Notes: a model not told the origin generated them from the letters alone. DNA of 64,000 nucleotides from Aegilops tauschii subsp. strangulata (GCF_002575655.3 NC_053039.3:374891633-374955632); one strand, 5' to 3'. Positions 12,446-23,441 are shown, counted from the first letter of the stretch. A program made the numbers and translations.

Positions 12446-12564
12446 TGGAGGAGTGGAGAGGAGAGCTTGAGCTTGAGCTTGGGTTGTGGCTTCTGCTTTT
12501 GCTCGAGGTGGTGGTGGTGGTGGTGTGTACTGTAATGGTGTCCGAGACGGTATTGGGCCGGGAG

Positions 12565-12572
12565 TTTATAAA
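12565..12572 (-). promoter_or_regulatory. TATA box of the arabinogalactan protein gene
   Basis: TTTATAAA lies in a GC-rich setting 120 bases upstream of the ATG at 12445 on the minus strand. It is the only TATA-like sequence between the start codon and 12600. Confidence 0.7.
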
Positions 12573-12956
12573 GGGGCCGCGGACGGGGCTACGACGATGA
12601 ATTACGTGCACTATCAGGGGCCTTGATGCTAATTTCCATGCTGGGTAGCCGTCCGATCGACATCCAACAGCCGGTCTGGGTGGAAAGCTTCAACTCTTTT
12701 TTCTTCTCCGAACTTCTGACTTCTGAACGGCAACCAAGTTTTTTTCCAAACGAGCAGAAAAATCTAGCTCAATCCCAACAGCTGGCAGGCATAATTTTCT
12801 TTCTTTTAGTTCACGGGAAATTCTCCCGCGATCGCCTTGCCTAATTTTGCTGATTATTTGCTGTTTCTCGTTATGGTTCACGCGTAGTTCTGGTCGACGG
12901 TGAGCTGGGTTTCTCTTCCTGTTTTGCCTTGCCCAATTTTGTCTTCGGTCGATCAA

Positions 12957-13385
12957 TGTAAAATGGCACGTAGCTAATGAGCCAATTGGCCCACGCGTTT
13001 GCGGCGTTCTTTACAGCGATAATAAAATGTCAGATTTCAAAACAATGTTACTTTCCAAAGTCAAGGCCACGCGTAAATGTGAAATAGCAAGTGGTATTTG
13101 CTAATGAGCCGATTGGCCCACGCGTTTGCGGAGTTATCTCATCGAGTTTTTCTTTACAAGGTAATAAAAAATCAGATTTCAAAAACAAAGTTATTACAAA
13201 GTCAAAGCGCTTTTTCTCGCAATTACGTGGATGACGCACACGCGCAAACCTGAAATATCAAGAAGTACTGTATTTGCTAGTGAGTCGATTGGCTCACACG
13301 ATTGCGATGTTTGTGCATCGAGTTTTCTTTACAAGGATAATGGAGGTCCATTTTCAACAGCAAGGTTGCCTCCAAGGTCAAGGTG
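12957..13385 (+). repeat. Three diverged tandem repeats of about 125-175 bp
   Basis: Three units share the core GCTAATGAGCC(A/G)ATTGGC near 12974, 13100 and 13276. Each core is followed by a CACGCGTTTGCGG-like block, TTCTTTACAAGG-like and CAGATTTCAAAA-like blocks and an AAGTCAAGG-like block. The third unit is the most diverged. No function is known to me. Confidence 0.75.
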
Positions 13386-13545
13386 CTTCTTTATGCAGCT
13401 ACAACACACATGTAGACACGCACACACACGCACTTGGAACCTTGTAAATTTGGAGAATTTCTTTTCTTTTCTTTTTGAGGGTTGGTTCAGCCCATCTACC
13501 CGTAAAAGTAAACACTTGTGACTTTGCCATGTTTAGTTGAGGTAA

Positions 13546-13726
13546 GAGGGTGCTTGGATCCAAGAGACTTATTTTAGTCTGACTAAAAATAGTCTCTTTA
13601 ATAGGCTAAAGTTCCAAGCACCTCTGACTAAAGAGGGGCTAAAACTAGTCTTAAGACTAAAAAAATTTAGTCAGGGGTACCCCTACTAAAATGTGGATTA
13701 GTCCTCTCTCCTCATTTAACTCCCCT
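13546..13726. mobile_element. Tourist/Harbinger-like MITE, left part
   Basis: The left end GAGGGTGCTTGGATCC is matched inverted by the right end at 19178 (read outward GAGGGTGCTTGATACG). A TAA target duplication lies at 13543-13545 and 19179-19181. The interior is full of TTTAGTC / GACTAAA motifs. The MITE is split by the CACTA element beginning at 13727. Rejoined, it would be about 340 bp. TAA target sites are the rule for Tourist/PIF-Harbinger MITEs. Confidence 0.8.
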
Positions 13727-13739
13727 CACTACTAGAAAA

Positions 13740-14035
13740 AGGCTTACTAGTGGCGCATCAGTTTTGCCTACTAATGGCGCACTACTGGTGCGCCACTAGC
13801 ATCACGCCACTAGTAATTTTTACTAATGGCGCACCGCTGGTGCGCCATTAGTATCTGGTACTCTAATGGCGCACCGGGCAGTGCACCATTAGTATAGGCC
13901 CCGGTGCGCCATTAGTATGCCTCCCAGTGGGCATGTGCTTTGCCATACTAATGGCGCACTGCTGGGTGATGCGCCATTAGTATCCTTTGGCATACTAATG
14001 GCGCACGTTTGGGTAATGCGCCATTAGTATGTATA
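13740..14035. repeat. CACTA left subterminal repeat array
   Basis: About ten copies of TAATGGCGCAC or its inverse GTGCGCCATTA occur here, mostly as inverted pairs separated by a few bases (able to form small hairpins). In CACTA elements such subterminal repeats are known binding sites for the element's own proteins. Confidence 0.85.
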
Positions 14036-14413
14036 TTAGGGATTTTTTTTCTTTTCTGATATTTGCACAGATTACAAAATATATTATTGGACAGAATATA
14101 AACAACACCACACAGCAACAGCAGATTCATCGAATACAATAGAAGATTAGTCTCCGAATACAATTCATCATATTAGTCTCCGAAATCAAAAGACCGAACA
14201 AAGATAGAACATTACAAGTCTCGAGACCGCGAGTAGCGAGTTTGTCGAAATTAATACTAATCCTAACAAGTCCTACTAATCATCATCATACAACTTCTAC
14301 TCGTTATTAATAACAAGTCATACGATCATCATCCTGATAGTCATCGAACCAACCCTACTTAATTGTTCTTAGCACATGATCATCAGTATTAGGCAGGACC
14401 TAAAATACCCTAT

Positions 14414-15612
14414 TTAAGGTAAAATAGCATAAAACAATATAGACTCTGACTCTCCATTATGGAGAATGGAGATCATCCTGTCTCCAATTCTTGCGCGGCG
14501 CTTCCTTTTGCTTCCAAGAACCTCCTTACGACTGTCCATACATTTTTTCCATTCTCTGATTAGCATGTCTCCACTTCTTCTAGAAATCCGGTATGGACAG
14601 TTGAGATTTGTAGGATGACCTGGATATAAGTTCAAAACTTGAAGGCTGCCATTCTGATACATCAAATGAGGCACACAATCCTCTGGGATTCTCTGTTGAA
14701 AAACATAGTAATAACTTCATAGTTAGCAATGATGTACTAGTTTTAGAAGTATGCAAAAGATGCACGGATGTCGTAATAGTAAAAAATCTTATCAGGGTAT
14801 CTCCATGGTAGTTACCGTAGTTCAACACGTGCACTAGTGGCACGTATTGACCATAATGTTGAGGAGTTTGATTGTAGATATTGTAATTCTCAAGATCAGT
14901 ACAAAATCCGACCAAATGATTTTTCTCCTGATAAGTTAACTCGGAGCCATCGGTGTAGTGGGTTTTGTCTACCATTTTCCGCACATTTTTTGAACAATCA
15001 AAATAAGCTGTCAATGGAAATAAGTTGTCAACTATTTTGAAATAAACAATATAGATTAGTTAATAATTAACTATGTTTGAGAAACTCACATAGCGGTAGA
15101 ACTGGAGGCGTATCAACAAGGACCCAAATGTCCATATTGTCTTGGTCGATGCCAGGATCACCAAGATCCATGGTGACAAGCATACCCTCATCAAAACCAT
15201 ACATCTTGCAAAATGCTTCCCAATTTTTGCAACCAAAATGGGTTACGCTCTCAGCATTATATAGATTTACTTCAAAATCCACATCATGATGTGTCCTTAG
15301 GTGAATTTTCTTTGTTTCAAAATTTTCATGATCTTCAAAATCCATCCTCTCCAAGACATAGCGTCTTGCATGGCATGGGATAAACTATACTCGAATTGTA
15401 AAAGATGAAATTACACGTTGAAATAGTTGAAGTCATGCTTAATTATGCAAAAAATACTTGTCGTCGTTGCGTACCGTTTCAACTTCGAAGGTCTCCTCGA
15501 GCTTAATGCTGAAGCGCCGATCATCGTCCAGGTGAGGCCTGTCGCACAGACCTCGACCGTCGTGGCACCAGTCGCACTCCCTCGGGAGACTTTCGTCGTC
15601 CGATGACGACAT
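14414..15612 (-). pseudogene. B3-domain-like gene carried inside the CACTA element, one splice donor damaged
   Basis: Four exons can be read on the minus strand: 15475-15612, 15090-15384, 14793-15007 and 14414-14692. In phase they give about 308 residues. Exon 2 and exons 3-4 each look like a B3-type plant DNA-binding domain. The first contains FIPCHARRYVLERM, then GCKNWEAFCKMYGFDEG. The second contains IPEDCVPHLMYQNG, then WKKCM and RARIGDRM. This suggests two tandem B3-like folds, recognised by pattern and moderately sure. The N terminus is acidic with a small Cys cluster. Introns 1 and 2 have GT-AG ends. The exon 3 donor reads CTG|ATAAG where GTAAG is expected, so normal splicing of intron 3 is probably lost. 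No promoter was identified. It is probably a captured or long-resident passenger gene. Confidence 0.6.
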
Positions 15613-16270
15613 TTCCTATGTTCATAATTCAAAACTACATCATCTCTGTTGGGTCCAATAAGATAATCCACAGTGTGGTGAAAACACGCCCATCCAAATA
15701 GAATATGTGGTATGGGCTTTTTTAGTAGGTCATCCTACCAGATTAGGGTTTATCGATGACGAGCAACTGACATTAGTAATAACTATGAGTAGATATCACA
15801 CTTCTATATGAATAACACAAGAGGCAGTTGATCCTACTTAATTAAGTACTAAGATACCCCGGCCCATGCATTAGTCGGAAGTGCCCCATATGTCCTATTT
15901 TTAGCAAAGTCATGCTAAAATTCACGGAAAATTTCAGCATGACCTTTGCTGAAAATAGGACATATGGAGTACCCGAATTTGCCGGAACGAAAGTTAATCG
16001 ACATTCCGGCAAACTCAAGGGCCTCTCGGGGTACCTGCAAAATCATCACGACACGATGGTCGCAGACAAAACCCAGCAAACTAGCAATTGATGGATCAAC
16101 ACGTAAAACATGTCCAATAAGAGCATATAATTCAACAACTCCACTGAAAATGAGAGCTGAAAGATGCAGGGAGCACAAACAGCTCAGAAAAAGGATGCAG
16201 GGAGCACAAAGAGCTACACTCTGAATCTTTTATCTATTTATACATGTAAATTAGCACTCCGATGCTGGCC

Positions 16271-16406
16271 TTGACAAATGATCCCACTATGTTGTTTGCT
16301 GGAATCTGCAAAATGATCCCACTATGTTGACAAATGATCCCACTATGTTGTTTGCTGGAATCTGCAAAATGATCCCACTATGTTGACAAATGATCCCACT
16401 ATGTTG
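16271..16406 (+). repeat. 56-bp tandem repeat, 2.4 copies
   Basis: The unit begins TTGACAAATGATCCCACTAT and repeats exactly at 16271 and 16327, with a partial third copy at 16383. Each unit itself contains two ATGATCCCACTATG blocks. It lies in the otherwise unremarkable CACTA interior (15.7-17.1 kb). Confidence 0.9.
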
Positions 16407-17289
16407 TTATACTTGAGAACACTGTAACAAAATCAAAACCACAATAAACAGTGGTCAAATACAGAAGAAGGAACAATTTATTTGTACTGTAAAAAAGGTT
16501 AGAGAGAAAAGTTAATGAGGATGAGTCACATAAACCAATTCAGATCACTCCCTCCCCAACACTGGCAATGCTCACTAGATCTTTATAAACCTGGGTACTT
16601 GTTTGGGATAAAAATAATAGAAGGGATTTCAGGAAGGAGTTCAAAACATATAACATTGGAGGGTTAGATTCAATTTAACCTCTTGTACCTCCTGTACATG
16701 TGTGAATTAAGGAGTAGCAAGCACAGGAACAACAAAATTCAGAGATGACAGAAAATCAAGGCACAAATTACACAGAACCATGAAGCTAAAATATAACTAT
16801 TTAAATCAAGGCACTATTAGAAAAGACAACATAGTTCAGTAAAGTCATGAACATAAATACTGCAGAATTTAGAGACCACTTAGTACTGTAAATTCAGTTA
16901 GCAACAAGACAGAGAAATTGCACTTAGATTTCAAAGAAAAATATGACTACTCCACACTGTAAATCATCAACATTGACACTGTAATAACTGTATACTCCAC
17001 ACTGTAAATAGACAGAACATTTTTTTGCCACAACTTGAATCTGCAGATTATCACGAGGAGTGAAGCAATTTTGATTTACAAACATAGTTACTCCTACTAC
17101 TTATCTGCGGTTGCCCAGATCATAATTGCATCATGCTTGCTTATCTGAGACTAATACAAAAAGAGAAGAGCAGTTTTAAACAGAGCAGAAGAAGTACTAG
17201 TGTAGGAACGAATGTAAGGTTCAGAAAATCCATCACAGGAGCAAGAAGAAGAACAACAGTTTTACTAGCTTGCATGAACAAGTGGAGCA

Positions 17290-17690
17290 AATTGCTCAGA
17301 GGTGCTGCTGGAGATGCTGTCGGGGCGGCGGGCGCTGGACAAGGAGGAAGGAGGAAGGAGGAGAGGTACCTGGGCGGGCGCGGGCGGTCGCCGGAGGGGT
17401 CGGGGTCGGTGGCGGCGGCGGCGTCGAAGGGATGGCTCGAGGGCGTCCGAGCTCGTCCGGGTCCTCGTAGTCGAAGAGGAAGACGGCGGCGGTCCTCCTG
17501 GGCGCCTCGGTTGGTCGTGGGGAGGCCGGCGGCCACGTGCTTCGTGGGGCGGCGCGGGGGAGCTGCAGTTGTGGAGGGCGCGGGGGCGGCGGCGCGGGGG
17601 AGCTGCAGTGGTGGGGGGCACGGGGGCGCGGGGGCGACGGGGGTGGAGTCCGGCGGGGGTCGGGGCGGCGGCGTCATGGGTCAGGTGAGC
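17290..17690 (-). other. GC-rich open block in the CACTA interior, possible captured first exon
   Basis: Composition changes abruptly to GC-rich, and all three minus frames are largely open (longest 17141-17677). One minus frame reads FDYEDPDELGRPRAIP followed by a Pro-rich run, and reaches a good donor (CGCGCCCAG|GTACC near 17368). It may be the 5' exon of the B3-like transcript or of another captured gene. I cannot assign it. Confidence 0.3.
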
Positions 17691-17739
17691 GCGCGGGTGG
17701 ACTGGCGAGGGAGAGGGGAGGAATTAGCTAAGGGGGGAA

Positions 17740-17880
17740 ACTTACTAATGGCGCACCCCGAAGCGGTGCGCCATTAGAATGTTTTTTTTACATAGCAATG
17801 GCGCACCCACGACGGGTGCGCCATTAGTAAAAAAAATTATGTAGCAATGGCGCACCAGCCATAGGTGCGCCATAAGTAAT
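17740..17880. repeat. CACTA right subterminal repeats, inner cluster
   Basis: Three inverted pairs of the AATGGCGCAC / GTGCGCCAT motif occur between A/T runs. This is the same motif as at the left end and at 18625-18985. Confidence 0.8.
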
Positions 17881-17978
17881 TTTTTTATTATTTTTTGTTG
17901 CATCTAATAAATTTTTTAGAAAATGAATATGAATATGAAACAGTAACAATTTTTTACAAAAACAGTAATAATTTGTGA

Positions 17979-18560
17979 CGATGGAGCAGGCCGGGGAGGG
18001 GGCGGGGGGTCGTCGGCGGCGGTGGAGCGGGCCGGGGAGGGTGCAGGGGGTCGGCGGCGGCGGTGGAGCAGGGGAGCTAGGGTGCGGGTGGTCGTCGATG
18101 GCGGTGGAGCGGGGCGGGGAGGGTGCGGGCCGGGGGGTCGTCGGCGGCGGTGGAGCGGGCCGGGGAGGGTGCGGGGGGGCGTCGGCGGCGGTGGAGCGGG
18201 CCGGGGAGGGTGCGGTGGGTCGTCGGCGGCGGTGGAGCAGGGGAGCTAGGGTGCGGGGGGTCGGCGGCGGCGGTGGAGCGGGCCGGGGAGGGTGCGCTGG
18301 GTCGTCGGCGGCTGTGGAGCAGGGGAGCTAGGGTGCGGTGGGTCGTCGGCGGCGATGGAGTGGGGGAGGGTGCGGGGGGTCGTCGGCGGCGGTGGAGCGG
18401 GCCGGGGAGGGTGCGGTGGATCGTCGGCGGCGGTGGAGCAGGGGAGCTAGGGTGCGGTGGGTCGTCGGCGGCGGTGGAACGGGGGAGGGTGCGGGGGGTC
18501 GGCGGTGGCGCCCGGTGGAGCGGGGTAGAGGGTGCAGGGGTGCTCGGCGGCGAGGGGGAC
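17979..18560 (+). repeat. G-rich minisatellite, about 13 units of 41-46 bp
   Basis: The repeated core is GTCGTCGGCGGCGGTGGAGC, alternating between a GGGCCGGGGAGGGTGCG tail and an AGGGGAGCTAGGGTGCG tail. Open frames across it on both strands (Gly/Arg/Trp-rich) are products of the repeat and are not genes. The strand is strongly G-rich, with many GGG runs. Confidence 0.9.
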
Positions 18561-18624
18561 CGGATCTGGCGAGGTGGGATAGCGATCGAGATGGAGGGGG
18601 ATCGAGATCAAGTGTCCATGAAAT

Positions 18625-18985
18625 ATACACTAATGGCGTACGGGGGAGCAGTGCGCCATTACTAGCTTAAACTAGTAATGGCGCACTGCCCCTGATGCGC
18701 TATTAGTAGTTTTGTAAAAAAGTAAAAAATAAAAAAAATATTGTAGTGGCTCACTATGCTGCTGGTGCGCCATTACTACTAGTTACAACTAGTAATGGCG
18801 CACTATGTCCTGGTGCGCCATTAGTATGTCTGGCAAAATAAAAAAAATAAAAATTTGTTACTAATGGCGCACCGTGTGTCTGGTGCGTCATTAGTGTATT
18901 TCACACTAATGGCGCACCAGCACATGGTGCGCCACTGCTACATAGCAATGGCGCACCACATATCTGGTGCGCCATTAGTGGCCAT
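18625..18985. repeat. CACTA right subterminal repeat array
   Basis: At least ten copies of TAATGGCG(C/T)AC and its inverse GTGCGCCATTA occur here, in inverted pairs, mirroring the left array. The CACTA terminus follows at 18996-19013. Confidence 0.85.
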
Positions 18986-19016
18986 TCCATCTATAGCCCT
19001 TTTCCTAGTAGTGCCT

Positions 19017-19178
19017 CCTTTAACACAGGCGAGTTCTTGATTCGAGGGTTTGAAGGATAATAAATGCTCATTAACTTGATTTTAGTCTCTTCAGTATTTG
19101 GATCCAAGCATGGGTAAGGCTAGCAAGTTTTAGTCTCACTACTTTTAGTCATGAGACTAAAACGTATCAAGCACCCTC
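19017..19178. mobile_element. Tourist/Harbinger-like MITE, right part
   Basis: This is the right half of the MITE split by the CACTA insertion. It contains TTTAGTC / GACTAAA motifs like the left half and ends GTATCAAGCACCCTC, followed by the TAA target duplication at 19179-19181. Confidence 0.8.
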
Positions 19179-19181
19179 TAA

Positions 19182-20570
19182 GGGTGTAGAAAATAACCAT
19201 CAACCGAATGCGACTGACTCATTCCAAGATGGTTTACCGATTTACGTGTGTGGTTCACCCTGTACGATCGGACCGAGTATGCGAGTGTCAAATCATCAAA
19301 CATCGTCATCTTTCTCATCCAAAGATCAATAACCCGCATTGTCTCATCATTTCATGATGTATTGCGTTGCCTGATATACATCATATTTTTTGCTCAGTAA
19401 ATAAAACTTGCAAAACTAGCAAGAGGCTGTACATTGTGTATGTTAGTATGTGTGCACGCGCACGTCGTGGGGCACTTATAAGGAAAAACGTCTTTCTAGA
19501 AAAATAGCCATAAAATAGAGCTCCTTGTTTTGATCATTTCATGATAGCATCAACCAGCTAAGATTGGTTGCCTACATAATTAACACCTTCGGAATGAAAT
19601 GATTGGTTTGGTGCCGATCAATGGAGCGCACGTTGCCCACACCAATTCTATATTGAGCCGTTGGTAGATGATTGGGTTGCTATCAGCGTTTCTCCATCAA
19701 AATTTTGGGTTTACGACACAACGAAACGAGAAAGGAATCACACTAACAAAGACGGTTGGAAAAACAAGAGAAATTGCTATTATCAAGCTATCTCTTCCGT
19801 GTATTCTTCACGCACATTGTTTGGCTTGCAAGTTTTGGTCTCCTGCCTGTTATGTACAGCCTAACCCAAACCCTTTTCAAAACCTAAAGCTCCACACGTT
19901 TAGATTGCTCGATTTGGTCCATAGGGTATACCTAACATGCCAAATCTTTCCAGAACCTAATGTGCCGTTCCTTTCCTTCTCAAAATGTCCACCTTGTTCC
20001 ATAAGATAAATCCAAAGTTTTCCAACCTAAACCGTGCCCTTCCAAAGCCCAACGCTCCACTCCTCCAACGTTCATATTCTTTGGACAGAAGATACACACG
20101 ATTGCACTTGTCTCATTCCTAACAACCATGTGGAAGAGTGTGATTATGTGGGTAGATAGGCAGAGCTCTGAATCAAACCGACAAAAGCAAGTCCCTGCCT
20201 GAAAGCAAGAGTTCAATGGAAATATGGACTAATCGCAACAATGGATGGTCCCTGAAAACTTACTTTGAAAACCAAGTTAATTTACGATTTTCATAGTAAC
20301 TTTGTCGAAACTCATGTTTCATTCCTTACTAAACTGGAATCACTATCTAATTATAAGAAACTCGTTTCAAACATGCAACAAACCTGTTCACTACTTGAAT
20401 CATTGTGCCTCCTTTTTAAGGCTTAATTTGTGATTGCCGAATTGTGTTTTGTTATGACGATTTCATAATTACTATGTAAAATTAGTCACAAAAGTAGACA
20501 AAAGTGGTTCAAACATACGCTCAAATAGGCAAAAACAGATTAGGCAACACAAGGTTATCATAAACCACCA
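19182..20570. other. AT-rich intergenic stretch, nothing recognised
   Basis: Only short scattered open frames (up to about 113 codons) without family resemblance or splice context. No repeats were obvious by eye. Confidence 0.4.
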
Positions 20571-20579
20571 CAATACCAA

Positions 20580-21150
20580 ACTCAGCCTAAGTAAAGCTGA
20601 CTTTTTCCTAGACAAGGAAAATGCAATGCGTATATGACAACGATGTCAGAACAAAGCCAGTAAAGGCAAGAACACGAGTTTTCATCTGGAGATCACCTCT
20701 AGAAACCGAAGATAACGCCATCAAGGAGATGATGTAAGAGCAATGTCGTTACCAAGTCTAGCCGACAAAGACCACATCGAGTCTTTTGGCTTGGCGCACA
20801 AAATCTAACATCACTTGATCCAACCAATGGAGGCAAACTTATTCCCGACGATTGCGTCAATGTGCGCTCTAGATTTGGCATCATCCGATGACAAGGAACC
20901 TCGCGCAAAACGTTATGAAGGGGTCGCCACTCCGCCCTCGATGCCCCTGCGACTACCCATCGCTACCACCGCCTTGGCTTCCATGCCATAATCCGCCGTG
21001 CGCCATCCTCTAACGGGCAACCACCATGACGGGAGATCAACAAGAGCCCTACCACCGCCATCCGTCGCAAGATCTTTGCTCATGGCATCCCCCGGCGGCG
21101 GGGGAGGAGGAGGTGGGGGGGAGGTATGGTAGAGACGCTAACTTCCTTAA
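20580..21150 (-). mobile_element. Possible LINE-like 3' remnant
   Basis: On the minus strand the style resembles degraded 3' untranslated regions of Triticeae LINEs (phrases such as GGTGATCTCCAGATGAAAAC). No reverse transcriptase is present. This is a weak call from recalled sequence style only. Confidence 0.25.
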
Positions 21151-21203
21151 CTCCATTTTTTATGTAATAAAAAAATAGAGAAATGTGCCAACCAATCTTT
21201 GTA

Positions 21204-21459
21204 CTCCCTCCGTTTCTTTTTACTCCGCATATAAGATTTGGTCAAAGTCAAACTAGACAAAGTTTGACCAAATTTATATAAAAAATATGAACATCTACAA
21301 TACTAAAACCATATAATATGAAAATACGTTTCATGGTGCATCCGATAATATTGATTTCATATTGTGAATGTTTATATTTTTTAATATAAAATTAGTCAAA
21401 CTTTACCAAGCTTGACTTTGACCAAACCTTATATGCAGACTAAAAAGAAACGGAGGGAG
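21204..21459. mobile_element. Stowaway MITE (256 bp)
   Basis: Ends are CTCCCTCCGTTTCTTTTTA and its complement TAAAAAGAAACGGAGGGAG, flanked by TA duplications at 21202-21203 and 21460-21461. Internal inverted TTGGTCAAAGTCAAACT-like blocks extend the TIR. CTCCCTCCGT with TA target sites is the Stowaway/Mariner signature. Confidence 0.95.
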
Positions 21460-21461
21460 TA

Positions 21462-23441
21462 TCTAAAAATGTACACGACCAACGAATATCATTGACCTTC
21501 TGATCGACGATATAAACCCATATTCCCATTGTTCTAGGCCGTGAGTTGCCAACAAACATCCTGATCCTGCCCGGAATATTATCCACCGAATGACATCTGA
21601 GCCGATCCGATTTAACAAGAGCAAACTTGCCAAAAACAAGTCCGTTGGTTCGATCAAAGCCCCGTCAGGTCCATGGAGACGGGCTGTGGCCAGGGTGGAA
21701 GATTCCGGCCGGTCGGCCAGCCGCGGTGTAGTACAGAGCTATGTGACGCCGACGTACCAACTAAGCGACGACAACCACCATCTTCCGAGTGAAATGAAAT
21801 CTACGACTACGTGGGTGCAAGGCCGCTACGTGACGGCCGCGAACTCTGCTGGGCACTGTGATAAAAAGTCGTGGAGGTGTCGTCTCCCATGGCCCTGTTG
21901 CACGCCCACGAAGCATGTAGTAGTGCTGCACAGTTGTATAAAAACCGGAGATGCCAAGTGGGCCACGGAGGTTAATAGTAGATGTCATAAAAGATCAGTG
22001 CGCAGCTAGGCATTTTGCTTGGCCACTCATCAAAGTGTTTACGAAGGCATTGACTCATGGCAAATGGATAGCAAATCTCATGCTACATCAGGTAAAAGTG
22101 GGCATTGCCTAAAAGAAAGGTAAAAGTGGGCATAGTTTTCTTACCAATTCCTGTGTCCGGGAGAATTTTGTTCGGCAGTCGGTTGGAAGAAGTCCTTCAC
22201 ATATTCGGAAGAAAGTGGGCGCCTAAACCAGCTTGACATAATCATAGACTGAATGGGTCGTCGACAAAATGATTGGGAATTTTTCCCAAGCAAATTCAAA
22301 ATTCCACCATCCGTTGGTTAATCAAGAGGTGGTTGGTACCAGTAGTACTAGCGAAGCAGCCGCCATCACAAAAAACAATAGCACGAGCCAAATCAGAAAG
22401 ACAGCCGCTGCTTGCAAAGCATGCCCCCACAGCCTTACGATCGGGACCCCCTAATATAACAGGACAGCTAAGTTCGCCGGTGATTCGCTCGTCTAAAGGC
22501 GCTCATCTAGCTTCGTTTCGTTGTATTTCCTCGTGTCTGGAGCTTGATGGGAGGTTAGTTAGGTGGTCGCCAATGATTGAGGATTACCTGGCTGTGATGG
22601 AGGAGCTGGCTGGCCACATTGGTGGGCGTTCAGGTGAGATGGACATGGGAACTCCATCACATGCCCGGTTCAAGCGCCGGCCCCGGCCCTGCCTGGCGAT
22701 CCCTGTTGGGGAAGCTGTAGCATTTCTCATGCCGCGCATGTAGAAATCTCCTGCGTGCCAACCGCCGTCGCCCTTGGCCCAGTGCGCGATGAGCATGGCA
22801 CCGCCACGGCGTGGTCGCAATCGCTACATGCGGCTACAGGCAAGAACTCGGGGCAGCATGTTAGTTCAGGGAATTGATGATATAAAAATACCAGAACTTA
22901 CCATCAACTTCTAGCATTAATCATGCCTCATGGCTCCATGCTTAAGATGTTGCAATGGGGCCTTTCAAGGCAAATGCGCCCCTCGTATCTTTATTCTAGA
23001 ATGTTATAATGTCACAAAAACACAAATTGACTTGCAAACGAGGGCATTTCAGTGCCACATTATTATAGGAACAAAGAGCTTGGTAGCCATTCACAGGTCG
23101 AAGGAAGAATGAAAGAACAGACAGCTATGGACTAGATTCCCTCCAGACTTCTTATCCCCAACTAAATGGCTAGCAACTTCAGTCTACTTACATGTGGAAC
23201 AGTGGAAACAAAGTGTGCCATTATTAGACAAAGCTCTATATACCAGTTGCAACTGTAGTCGATTTCACAAAGATGCGCCCGACTCCCAGCTCAAGAGTTT
23301 GTCACGCTTTGCAGCATGCGTTGTCCAGGGCTAGGAGAGTAAGATCCGCGTACTGTTTTAACCAACTGACAACTCACCAAAATGAGTCGAAACTGACATT
23401 ATTCTCATGCTTCCTTCAGACTGTGGCCTGTCTACTCCAAT
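21462..23441. other. Region downstream of ISA3, no confident gene
   Basis: A 156-codon plus-strand frame at 22273-22743 and an overlapping minus frame at 22584-22820 are the only sizeable ones. Neither resembles a known family. A short local duplication of GGTAAAAGTGGGCAT occurs at about 22090 and 22120. Part of 23200-23441 is expected to be the 3' UTR of ISA3. Confidence 0.4.

Larger units (their letters stand above)
13727..19013. mobile_element. CACTA transposon, 5.3 kb, non-autonomous, inside a Tourist MITE
   Basis: The left end is CACTACTAGAAAAAGGC and the right end is its inverted complement (GCCCTTTTCCTAGTAGTG). A perfect 3-bp CCT duplication flanks it at 13724-13726 and 19014-19016. 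Terminal CACTA and a 3-bp duplication define the superfamily. Both ends carry dense arrays of a TAATGGCGCAC motif and its inverse. No transposase (TNPA/TNPD-like) frame was seen. The interior instead holds a B3-like gene (14414-15612), a 56-bp tandem repeat, a GC-rich block and a G-rich minisatellite. Confidence 0.92.

Noticed and set aside
12063..12470. 135-codon Gly/Ala-rich plus-strand frame opposite the AGP gene
   Set aside because: It is the antisense shadow of a Pro/Ala-rich coding sequence. The minus strand has the signal peptide, GPI signal and TATA box.
14668..14800. Rare AT-AC (U12-type) intron explaining the ATAAG donor in the B3-like gene
   Set aside because: U12 AT-AC introns start ATATCC and end AC. 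This intron starts ATAAG and ends CAG, so a mutated GT donor is simpler.
15915..16224. Pair of overlapping 87- and 92-codon frames in the CACTA interior
   Set aside because: They are mirror images over a self-complementary stretch near 15900-15965 and show no domain.
16271..16406. CRISPR-like regular repeats
   Set aside because: The units are contiguous with no unique spacers and lie in a plant transposon.
17975..18670. Gly/Arg/Trp-rich proteins of up to 180 residues on the plus strand
   Set aside because: They are translations of the G-rich minisatellite; the repeat explains the open frames.
22273..22743. 156-codon plus-strand frame downstream of ISA3
   Set aside because: No family resemblance, it lacks a convincing start context, and an overlapping minus frame is also open.
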